Origin: Bacteroidales bacterium
GTDB lineage: Bacteria > Bacteroidota > Bacteroidia > Bacteroidales > JAADGE01
Length of the DNA: 5,633 nucleotides
Reading direction: 5' to 3'
Assembly: GCA_024762915.1 (NCBI GenBank)
Contig: JANTGL010000186.1
Coordinates: 1-5,633 of the forward strand
In this document: positions 1-5,633 of the stretch, in pieces
Position numbering within the stretch: the first letter of the stretch is position 1
Layout: every line of letters starts with the position of its first letter
Program-made: the position numbers and the translations under genes
Notes under the pieces: generated by a model
What the model was told of the DNA's origin: nothing
Databases searched by the model: none
What the model saw: the letters and a program-made list of their open reading frames with translations, nothing else

Positions 1-2146
1 TATTGTTGTCAAATTCGCCGTAGATTAGTGCATTGTCAGCATCGGCATTGGAATTTTCGATGTATAATTTATTGTCTCCGGTTTCGTTGTAACCGGCTCT
101 GTAACCAATAAAAATATTTCCTGAGCCGGTCGTTGAATTTCCTGCCGCTATACCTAATACAGTATTTTGTGATCCCGTATTGTTTTGTACAAAAGCAAAA
201 GATCCTATGGCAATATTATTGCTTCCTGTGGTATTATTTAATAAAGACTGTTCTCCTATTGCAATATTAAAACTGCCGCTTGTATTATTAAACATTGACT
301 TATAACCCACTACGGTATTACTCCCTCCTTCGTTATTAAACAGGGCTTGTGACCCCACCGCAGTATTATTATTTGCATTATTATTTGTATTATTCGACAT
401 TGCCATATTTCCGATACTTGTATTATCATGACCGAAAGTATTATTTAAAAGACTTTGATATCCGACAGCCGTATTTTGATAACCGCTGTTATTTAAAGCT
501 AATGATTTTGAACCGACTGCCGTATTTTGATAACCGCCACCGTCAAATAATGCAGAATCTCCTACGGCAACCATATAATCGTGATTAACATAATATCCGC
601 TGTAAGCTCCTATTGCAACACTCCCTGTTCCGTCATTTGTATGTAATGCATCAAATCCGACAGCCGTATTTTTATTTCCTAAATCGTTTGAATACAAAGA
701 TTGATTACCTATACCTACGTTTTTATTTCCGGTACCGTTAGAATACAATGCTTCATATCCTAATGCAGTGTTATTATCTCCGTCTCCTCTTCCAATTGCC
801 TGATATCCAATTGCAATACTTCTATTAGGTGTTCTAGATGATCCAGTTACTAAAGTTGCCGAAAAAGCCCGAGTTCCAATTGCAATATTAGCATCTCCTG
901 TCGGATTTTTATACATTGAACAATATCCAATTGCTATATTATCCCCTCCATTTATTTTATTTAAAGATAAATAACCTATTGCAACATTATTACTACGTAA
1001 TGTGTCTGCCATAAGAGCTTTATTTCCAATAGCTATATTGGAACTGTTTACATCAGGATTCCAATCTTCCAGATCAGAGTGAAAACTATATAAAGCTGAA
1101 TCTCCTATAGCAATATTACCATAAACAAATCTATTACTATACAGACTACTGTTTCCAATGGCAATATTTGAATACCCTGTTTTATTGTTAAACATGGAAC
1201 GATGCCCTATTGCAATATTGTTTTTTACAGGGAATATTGAATCGTTGCTGATTGCTTCATCTCCAATGCCAATGTTATAAGAACCTGTTGTTTGTTTTAG
1301 TGATTTATAACCGACAGCAATATTGTGACCTCCGGTCAGACCATATTGAGCTGAAGCACCTACAGCAATATTAAAAGTACCACCACTACTATATGCAGCA
1401 GAATCTCCTACTGCTACATTGTACACGCCTCCTCTTGATAATGTATTATTTCCGATAGCTGTATTATGTCCTCCTTGTATTGTATTTCTCATAGCTTTAT
1501 ATCCTATAGCAACATTTCCGTCATCTATCGAATCAGTTGAACCAACAAAGTAACGAGTTAATGCTTCATAACCTATTACTACATTATTATTATGAACAGT
1601 ATTCTCTTGAAATGCACGTGTTCCTATAGCTATATTATAAGATCCGGTTCCAGTATTCCTTCCGGATCTTTCTCCTATAAAAATGTTATTATTATCACTA
1701 AAATCATCATACATTCCGGCTTCTTTACCTAAAAAAATTGATGCACCGGTTCCTGTTTGCCAAATATGACCTTGTACATCCAGTTCCGCTCCGGGCGATG
1801 ATGTACCTATACCAATATTATGCGTATTATTATAAACATAATTAGGGGTTATTATCCAATCATTATCAATACCTCCGCTTCCGATTCGTGACCAAACAGC
1901 ACCGTTATAGTAATAAAATCCCGGTGTATTATCCGTTTGATAAATCATCAAACCGTTTGCCGGCGAAGTGATAGCATCGCGTTGTACTTGTGTTATTCGC
2001 GGGATTAATAATCCTTTGTCGATGCTTTTGATATCCAACATAGCGGAATTGTCAGGTTGGCTGCCGTCAGAGTTTATGCCGACCTGGGCTGATATGTTAA
2101 ATGAAATAAATGAAAGAATTGCTAAAATTAAAACAGTGTTTTTCAT
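1..2146 (-). CDS. Secreted YadA-head-like repeat protein (tail-fibre/adhesin type), C-terminus cut off by window edge
   Basis: The minus-strand frame opened by the ATG at 2146-2144 stays open to the left edge (last full codon 2-4), giving 715 residues without a stop. Residues 1-20 form a signal peptide (Lys, hydrophobic stretch, cleavage likely after SA before QVGI). Residues 34-88 hold the Bacteroidota segment SAMLDIKS, KGLLIPR, QRDAI, PANGLMIYQTD, GFYYYNG and W85. NIGIGTSSPGAELDVQG follows at 110-126, the motif that usually precedes repeats or stalks in these proteins. Residues 134-690 are about 32 units of the NxAIGxxSLxxNxTGxx type, expected to stack as a trimeric left-handed beta-roll like the YadA head. 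The last residues (KLYIENSN, ALIYGEF) match the segment that usually ends such arrays. In relatives the missing end is often a stalk or an S74 endosialidase-type chaperone; this is not visible here. The likely role is a surface fibre or adhesin, with the ligand unknown. A phage tail fibre is less likely because of the signal peptide. Probably cotranscribed with the small ORF 12 bases upstream. Confidence 0.88.
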   Translation of the reverse strand, partial: MKNTVLILAILSFISFNISAQVGINSDGSQPDNSAMLDIKSIDKGLLIPRITQVQRDAITSPANGLMIYQTDNTPGFYYYNGAVWSRIGSGGIDNDWIITPNYVYNNTHNIGIGTSSPGAELDVQGHIWQTGTGASIFLGKEAGMYDDFSDNNNIFIGERSGRNTGTGSYNIAIGTRAFQENTVHNNNVVIGYEALTRYFVGSTDSIDDGNVAIGYKAMRNTIQGGHNTAIGNNTLSRGGVYNVAVGDSAAYSSGGTFNIAVGASAQYGLTGGHNIAVGYKSLKQTTGSYNIGIGDEAISNDSIFPVKNNIAIGHRSMFNNKTGYSNIAIGNSSLYSNRFVYGNIAIGDSALYSFHSDLEDWNPDVNSSNIAIGNKALMADTLRSNNVAIGYLSLNKINGGDNIAIGYCSMYKNPTGDANIAIGTRAFSATLVTGSSRTPNRSIAIGYQAIGRGDGDNNTALGYEALYSNGTGNKNVGIGNQSLYSNDLGNKNTAVGFDALHTNDGTGSVAIGAYSGYYVNHDYMVAVGDSALFDGGGYQNTAVGSKSLALNNSGYQNTAVGYQSLLNNTFGHDNTSIGNMAMSNNTNNNANNNTAVGSQALFNNEGGSNTVVGYKSMFNNTSGSFNIAIGEQSLLNNTTGSNNIAIGSFAFVQNNTGSQNTVLGIAAGNSTTGSGNIFIGYRAGYNETGDNKLYIENSNADADNALIYGEFDNN
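77..1747 (-). repeat. Array of about 32 diverged 51-bp (17-codon) coding repeats
   Basis: On the minus strand, codons 134-690 of the repeat protein fall into about 32 units, each opening with a hydrophobic NIAIG/NTAVG/NVAIG core, followed by xxSL or xxAL and a polar turn such as NNTTGSN. The commonest unit is 17 residues (51 bp); most units are 15-19, with longer ones at 1517-1585 (23 residues) and 1040-1117 (26 residues). The span of 1671 bp divided by about 32-33 units agrees with the 51-bp period. Most units are strongly diverged at the DNA level, so this is an old protein repeat rather than a recent satellite. One pair is an exception (462-486 and 513-537). Confidence 0.9.
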
Positions 2147-2158
2147 AATCGGTGATTT

Positions 2159-2383
2159 TTAGTTTGTAAATATTTTTTGGTATACGGTTTTTTTTTCGTT
2201 TTTTATTTTAATTGTTAATTTTCCTTTGTAGTCATTTAATAAAACGGTTTCAAACTCATTGTTTCCTTTGCAGGGTAAAAGTGTTTTTTTTCCGGATTCA
2301 TCCGTTATCTCTAAAATTGTATCTTTTAAAATTTCGTCACTTTTAATGAGCAGGTGATTATTATTTTTAAGAGCCAGAATCAT
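2159..2383 (-). CDS. Small hypothetical protein of 74 residues, upstream of the repeat protein
   Basis: I do not recognise this gene. It begins MILALKNNN and ends KTVYQKIFTN, is rich in Lys, Glu and Asn, and has no signal peptide or membrane helix. The middle reads as alternating beta strands (DTILEITDESGKK, FETVLL, GKLTIKIKNEKK). This loosely resembles the strand pattern of C-terminal sorting or Ig-like domains of Bacteroidota secreted proteins (a 'GkyxixI...kkixxK' ending), so it may be a small beta-sandwich or a degenerate remnant of one; this is inference. I chose the ATG at 2383; a GTG two codons upstream (2389) would give 76 residues. No clear Shine-Dalgarno sequence is present, as is usual in this phylum. 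Its stop is 12 bases before the ATG of the repeat protein on the same strand, so the two are probably one operon. The protein-like composition and tight spacing support a real gene, but it is short. Confidence 0.55.
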   Translation of the reverse strand: MILALKNNNHLLIKSDEILKDTILEITDESGKKTLLPCKGNNEFETVLLNDYKGKLTIKIKNEKKTVYQKIFTN

Positions 2384-2469
2384 TTCCACTTTTACACAAA
2401 GAAAAAAACTTCATCGGTTAATTGCAAGGAAAGGATGTCATCAAAAGGTCATCATATTTAAAATAATTA

Positions 2470-2491
2470 TTTGACAAAAGCTTTTATCAAA
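2470..2491. promoter_or_regulatory. Near-perfect 22-bp palindrome in the divergent intergenic region, candidate operator
   Basis: The half-sites TTTGAcAAAAG and CTTTTaTCAAA are inverted copies with one mismatched pair out of eleven. The centre AAAAGCTTTT leaves little room for an RNA loop and no T-run follows on either side, so a DNA-binding site for a dimer is more plausible than a terminator. It lies 87 bp from the start of the small minus-strand ORF and 77 bp from the chosen start of the plus-strand regulator. A perfect AT-only palindrome (AAATAATTATTT, 2461-2472) overlaps its left edge. TTGACA at 2471-2476, inside the left half, could also serve as a promoter -35-like element for the plus-strand gene. 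Function is inferred from position and symmetry only. Confidence 0.4.
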
Positions 2492-2567
2492 GTCATTTTA
2501 TAAAAAAATATGGTGTGTTATGAATCTTTTTTATATATTAGATTTTCGGTTATTAAGAATAAAATCT

Positions 2568-4442
2568 ATGAAAAATTTATTAAAAACGATTCTTCTGATC
2601 GGTTTGTATATTATTGTTCCGAATATTTTGTTGTCGCAAGAAGCAAAAATTAATGAGGTAAGGAAATTGATACAATTATCGGAGAAAAATCAATTTGACA
2701 AACCGCGGAAATCGTTGCGTTACGGATTTGCTGCCGAAAAATTATATAAAGGGAATGATGTTAATTTGCAATCGGAGATTTTGTATCAAATTTCTTATGC
2801 TTTTTTTAACATCGGTGAAATTGATTCAGCAGTTTATTTTTCCGAAAAGATATTGAAATTTAAAGATATTGATTTAAAAATTAAAGGGAAAGTTAATTCA
2901 TTTTTGAGTGTTTTATTTCGTAAAAAAGCCAAGTTTAAAAAAGCTTTGTTTTATGCCGAAGAAGCAAAATCATATTATAAAAAAGCCGGAGATGAGGAAG
3001 GATTCAATCAAGCTGAAATGAATATCGGAAAAATTTATCATATAAACGGGAATAATGAAAAAGCGTTAGCTGCCTATTTTGACGTTTTGAAATATTATAA
3101 GAGCAAAAATGACTCTTTACGGGAAGGACAATTGTATGGTGTTATTTCGGATGTATATGCAGAAACCGGAAATGTTGAAAAAGGGAAATATTATAATTAT
3201 AAGGCAATTGAACTTTTAGAGAATTTTTCGAATTATAATATTTATGCCGATGCTTTAAATAATTACGGTATATATTTTTATGATGAAAAGAATTATGATG
3301 AAGCAATTCATTATTTTTCTGAGGCATTAAACGTATATCTGAAAAACGGAAAAAAAGATGCCGTTGCCGCTGCCAAACAAAATGTCGGAATTTGCTATAT
3401 TTATACCGGCAGCAAAAAGAAAGGATTTCAATATTTACATGAAGCTTTTACAATTTTTAAAGAATTCGGATTGAATGATGTTGCCAGCGTGATGACGGAT
3501 TTAGGTACGGCGTATACATATACCGGCAATGTTGACTCGGCATACTATTATTTGTCGGAAGCAAATAAGATTGCTGATAAAATTAATAATACTTACTATA
3601 AAAAAGAAACATTAAGACTGTTGTCCGAACTTTATAAAAAAAATCATAATACGAAAAAAGCATTGCAATATTTTGAAAAATTTATCGCCTATAAAGACAG
3701 TTTGGATAATGAAAAAATGAAAGAAACATTAAATGAATTGGAGATCAAATATCAAACGTCGGAAAAAGAAAAAGAAATTTTGAGATTAAAAGATCATGAA
3801 TTACTTGATAAAGCCAATAAACGACTGTTAATTATCGGTATTATTTCTATTGTCCTTATTTCAATATTGATTATTATCAGAATTCAAACCAAGCGAAAAA
3901 AAGATGCCGAAATTCAAAAACAAAAAATATTGGTTCATCAAAAAGAACGAGAACTAATAAAAGCAAAATTAGAGCAAAAAGAGATTGAAGAAAAACGCTT
4001 GAAAGATGAAATAGAATTTAAAACAAAGCAATTAGCCGGACATGCTTTAAATATGATGCAAAAAAATAAATTGCTTCAAGAACTGACGGAAAAAATAAGT
4101 GAGAAAACAAAAACGATGAGTGATGACGGAAAAAAAGAACTCTTTTCGGTAAAAAAACAATTGGAAATCGGGTTGAATGTTGATAAAGATTGGGATTTAT
4201 TTAAAATCTATTTTGAACAAATCAATGAATCTTTTTTTGATAAATTAAAAGAAATTAATCCGAAATTATCATCTAATGATTTTCGATTATCGGCATTAAT
4301 TAAACTGAACTTGTCATTAAAAGAATCGGCTTCAGTTTTGAATATTTCCCCGGAAAGCGTTAAAAATGCCCGGTATCGATTGAAGAAAAAATTGAATCTG
4401 AACGGAGAACAAGATTTAACGCAATTTATTAATAACCTTTGA
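2568..4442 (+). CDS. Membrane-anchored TPR regulator with C-terminal LuxR-like helix-turn-helix
   Basis: I start at ATG 2568 (624 residues), because it places a classic signal sequence at the N-terminus (MKNLLKTILLIGLYIIV...LLSQ). The in-frame ATG at 2520 would add 16 unlikely residues. Residues about 68-380 carry seven to eight tetratricopeptide repeats (for example AEMNIGKIYHINGNNEKALAAY, split here as 153-174, and the unit around LNNYGIYFYDEKNYDEAIHYF at 230-250). One membrane helix follows at 420-437 (LLIIGIISIVLISILIII), then a charged coiled coil at about 441-519 containing EIEFKTKQLAGHALNMMQKN. The end (542-624) matches the Bacteroidota pattern W-x-x-F...FF-x-x-L...P-x-L-x-x-x-x-x-R-L...L-N-L-S-x-K-E and NISPESVKNARYRLKKKL, a LuxR-type DNA-binding HTH (about 582-609). 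Known relatives act as one-component regulators: a periplasmic TPR sensor and a cytoplasmic HTH, with no kinase or receiver domain. The signal sensed and the targets are unknown. It is divergent from the repeat-protein operon and convergent with the hydrolase gene. Confidence 0.85.
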   Translation: MKNLLKTILLIGLYIIVPNILLSQEAKINEVRKLIQLSEKNQFDKPRKSLRYGFAAEKLYKGNDVNLQSEILYQISYAFFNIGEIDSAVYFSEKILKFKDIDLKIKGKVNSFLSVLFRKKAKFKKALFYAEEAKSYYKKAGDEEGFNQAEMNIGKIYHINGNNEKALAAYFDVLKYYKSKNDSLREGQLYGVISDVYAETGNVEKGKYYNYKAIELLENFSNYNIYADALNNYGIYFYDEKNYDEAIHYFSEALNVYLKNGKKDAVAAAKQNVGICYIYTGSKKKGFQYLHEAFTIFKEFGLNDVASVMTDLGTAYTYTGNVDSAYYYLSEANKIADKINNTYYKKETLRLLSELYKKNHNTKKALQYFEKFIAYKDSLDNEKMKETLNELEIKYQTSEKEKEILRLKDHELLDKANKRLLIIGIISIVLISILIIIRIQTKRKKDAEIQKQKILVHQKERELIKAKLEQKEIEEKRLKDEIEFKTKQLAGHALNMMQKNKLLQELTEKISEKTKTMSDDGKKELFSVKKQLEIGLNVDKDWDLFKIYFEQINESFFDKLKEINPKLSSNDFRLSALIKLNLSLKESASVLNISPESVKNARYRLKKKLNLNGEQDLTQFINNL

Positions 4443-4446
4443 TTTT

Positions 4447-5106
4447 TCAGAAGTCGGTATCTTTTAATTGGTCGTTGAAAATGATGTCAAATTGTGCCGT
4501 ATCGTAAAAATTTTTAAATTGATTAAAGTTCGTTTTATTATTTTCATCTAAAAAAATATCTCTGTTAAAAGCATCTATAAAAACATGCCAAATAATTTCC
4601 GAACAAAACATTGTTGAGGTATCTTTCGAATCAAAAGCATAATCAAAAGGGATTTTTTTATCGAGATAATATTGAGCAGCATTGCTGATTTTGACTGATT
4701 CATCCGGCTTACATCGATTATACCTTACAATAATAATAGAATTCTTATGTCCGGCATCGGTAAACGAATCGAAATCTTGAATTTGGATACCTTCTTCAGA
4801 TAAAAAAGAACTTGATTCGGAATGAATAATTTCAATTTTTTTTTCGGATTTTCTGATAATTCCGCAATGAGAAATGGTATATGGTTCATCAAATTTATTT
4901 ACAATATAATCGGATACTAATCCGTGACCGTATCGTAAAATAATATCTCCGTTATGAATTAATGCTTTATCGGAATCAGATAATATATAACTGATACTTT
5001 CTTGTTTTTCTTTTTCAATTCTGTTATACACCGTTCTGAAAAGCCAAAAGCCGAAAACAATAATTACAATCCCAAAAATCAGATATTTAAAAATTTTAAT
5101 TATCAT
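4447..5106 (-). CDS. YiiX-like membrane-anchored cysteine hydrolase (permuted NlpC/P60, papain-like fold)
   Basis: This protein has 219 residues. Residues 5-23 are one hydrophobic helix without a clear cleavage site, so it is probably an N-terminal anchor with the rest outside the cytoplasmic membrane. The soluble part shows the YiiX/YebB (DUF830) pattern: HNGDIILRYGHG at 51-62, ISHCGII at 78-84 with His80, IEIIHSES at 91-98, a strand SIIIVRY at 123-129, and FDYAFDS...MFCSEIIW at 154-173 with Cys168. In the permuted NlpC/P60 (LRAT-like) group the conserved His comes before the Cys, as here, so His80 and Cys168 are the likely catalytic pair. The third residue is uncertain (His95 or Glu97). Family members hydrolyse or transfer amide, thioester or acyl bonds; the substrate here is unknown. 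The start ATG lies three bases after the T-run of a terminator hairpin, so it has no ordinary leader. Its stop is 4 bp from the stop of the convergent regulator gene. Family assignment is good; activity is inferred. Confidence 0.75.
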   Translation of the reverse strand: MIIKIFKYLIFGIVIIVFGFWLFRTVYNRIEKEKQESISYILSDSDKALIHNGDIILRYGHGLVSDYIVNKFDEPYTISHCGIIRKSEKKIEIIHSESSSFLSEEGIQIQDFDSFTDAGHKNSIIIVRYNRCKPDESVKISNAAQYYLDKKIPFDYAFDSKDTSTMFCSEIIWHVFIDAFNRDIFLDENNKTNFNQFKNFYDTAQFDIIFNDQLKDTDF

Positions 5107-5109
5107 AAT

Positions 5110-5134
5110 AAAAAAAGCCGGAAAAATTCCGGCT
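5110..5134 (-). terminator. Intrinsic terminator after the DUF4878-type lipoprotein gene
   Basis: Read on the minus strand, AGCCGGAA (5134-5127) pairs perfectly with TTCCGGCT (5123-5116) around a TTT loop. It is followed directly by a run of T (plus-strand A at 5110-5116, the first of which in transcription order is the last stem base). An 8-bp stem with four to five G-C pairs plus the T-run is a strong rho-independent terminator in such AT-rich DNA. It lies 27 bases past the stop of the lipoprotein gene. No T-run follows on the plus strand, so it works in one direction only. Unusually, the T-run ends just before the start codon of the next gene. Confidence 0.85.
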
Positions 5135-5135
5135 G

Positions 5136-5143
5136 CAAATTTA
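5136..5143 (-). promoter_or_regulatory. Candidate Bacteroidota -7 promoter element (TAnnTTTG) for the YiiX-like gene
   Basis: The minus strand reads TAAATTTG at 5143-5136, an exact match to the Bacteroidota -7 consensus TAnnTTTG. Transcription would be expected to start a few bases further on, inside or just after the first arm of the terminator hairpin, leaving a leader of about 20-30 bases before the ATG at 5106. I see no convincing -33 TTTG partner in the T-rich stretch upstream, so the assignment rests on one element. An eight-base motif with four fixed A/T positions can occur by chance in AT-rich DNA. Confidence 0.35.
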
Positions 5144-5160
5144 GTAAAAATGAAAAAACA

Positions 5161-5544
5161 TTACATATCTTTTTTCATATCTACTTTCCAATCACCGTCA
5201 ACTTTTTTTAACTCAAGTTTTTGATCTTTTTTGTCCGGTGTTGAATAGAAGCATGTAGCATTATCACCGTCGATTTTAGTTTCTCCCCATTCAATAGCAC
5301 TTAAATCACCCATTCCGGAATCAGCATCTTCTCCTTCGGGAGCCATTTTAGCCATACTTTCAATAAAACCAATCATCATAGCTGTATTCTCAGTTCCGAG
5401 ATCTTTTGCTTTGTCATAATTTTTATCAGCCAGTGCTTTAAAGAAATCCTTTGCTACACCTTGAGGATTATCACTGCTTCCTCCGCATGATACCATAAAA
5501 AGAGAGAAAAGTAAAACAAAACCGATGCTTGTTAATTTTTTCAT
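5161..5544 (-). CDS. DUF4878-type small lipoprotein
   Basis: The protein has 127 residues. Residues 1-20 are a lipoprotein signal peptide (MKK, hydrophobic core, lipobox LFMVSC with lipidated Cys20). GGSSDN follows the Cys; it is a short acidic/serine stretch but not a clear Bacteroidota surface-export signal, so an inner- or outer-membrane periplasmic location is equally possible. The segment QGVAKDFFKALADKNYDKAKDLGTE, spread over about residues 28-52, is the hallmark start of DUF4878 domains, which have an NTF2-like alpha+beta fold. The end (ATCFYSTPDKKDQKLELKKV then DGDWKVDMKK, about 96-125) gives the two C-terminal strands with the typical GDWKV motif. Length and order fit the whole family domain, so the gene is intact. 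Family function is largely unknown; these are often abundant small lipoproteins. Its own terminator follows at 5110-5134. The upstream region to 5633 is very AT-rich; TAATTTG at 5607-5601 is a weak promoter candidate with a spacer one base short. Confidence 0.85.
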   Translation of the reverse strand: MKKLTSIGFVLLFSLFMVSCGGSSDNPQGVAKDFFKALADKNYDKAKDLGTENTAMMIGFIESMAKMAPEGEDADSGMGDLSAIEWGETKIDGDNATCFYSTPDKKDQKLELKKVDGDWKVDMKKDM

Positions 5545-5633
5545 AATAATTATTTTAAAAAGTTTATAAATATTAGTGAGTAAAGATAATTATTTTTTTT
5601 CAAATTACATAATATGTGTTAAAAAGCATAATT

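Noticed and set aside
349..588. Plus-strand ORF of 79 codons rich in Tyr and Leu.
   Set aside because: It is the antisense shadow of the repetitive minus-strand coding sequence; its repeated PYFDNR/YY pattern only mirrors the NxAIG repeats.
77..1747. Regular repeats considered as a CRISPR array or satellite.
   Set aside because: The period is 51 bp in frame with one open reading frame and gives the NxAIG protein motif; units are diverged and have no constant repeat/unique spacer structure.
1968..2162. Plus-strand ORF of 64 codons.
   Set aside because: It lies fully opposite the signal peptide and conserved N-terminal region of the repeat protein, which has clear family motifs.
2520..2567. 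Upstream ATG at 2520 as start of the regulator.
   Set aside because: It would put 16 residues ahead of a well-formed signal peptide that begins at the ATG at 2568.
3142..3327. Minus-strand ORF of 61 codons.
   Set aside because: It is antisense to the TPR region of the regulator and has an unusual His/Asn/Tyr-rich composition typical of a shadow.
5002..5211. Plus-strand ORF of 69 codons.
   Set aside because: It spans the start of the hydrolase gene, the terminator and the end of the lipoprotein gene on the opposite strand; its composition (FFFF, K/N-rich) is non-coding-like.
5545..5608. AT-only palindromes (AATAATTATT at 5545-5554) and TAATTTG ahead of the lipoprotein gene.
   Set aside because: Such short A/T palindromes are expected by chance in this composition, and the promoter-like motif has a short spacer and no -33 partner; too weak to list as a feature.

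Overview
This window looks like chromosomal DNA of an AT-rich member of the Bacteroidota, probably free-living or gut/marine Bacteroidia or Flavobacteriia; finer placement is not possible from the sequence. The evidence is the low GC, the A/T-rich leaders without clear Shine-Dalgarno sequences, and three protein types that are typical of the phylum. These are a secreted protein with the 'SAMLDIKS...KGLLIPR' N-terminal region followed by long NxAIG repeats, a TPR/transmembrane/LuxR-like HTH regulator, and a DUF4878-type lipoprotein. No RNA gene, CRISPR array, insertion sequence or integrase is visible.

Left part (1-2383, minus strand): a large secreted repeat protein fills 1-2146 and runs off the left edge, so its C-terminus is missing. 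I read 715 codons in one open frame: a signal peptide, a conserved Bacteroidota tail-fibre-like N-terminal region, about 32 repeats of roughly 17 residues (YadA-head-like NxAIGxxSL units), and the start of a post-repeat segment. Twelve bases upstream lies a small unrecognised ORF of about 74 codons on the same strand, probably in the same transcript.

Middle (2384-4442): a short divergent intergenic region carries a near-perfect 22-bp palindrome. It is followed on the plus strand by a 624-residue membrane regulator (signal peptide, TPR array, one membrane helix, coiled coil, C-terminal helix-turn-helix). The divergent layout plus the palindrome suggests, but does not prove, that this regulator controls itself and the repeat-protein operon.

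Right part (4447-5544, minus strand): a membrane-anchored YiiX-like (permuted NlpC/P60, papain-like) cysteine hydrolase lies downstream of a small DUF4878-type lipoprotein. A strong intrinsic terminator sits between them and ends only three bases before the hydrolase start codon. A TAnnTTTG promoter-like element just ahead of the hairpin could let the hydrolase be transcribed separately. The regulator and hydrolase genes are convergent and only 4 bp apart.

I did not find a clearly new system. The most interesting points are the possible regulator/adhesin pair with its palindrome, and the terminator-promoter overlap.
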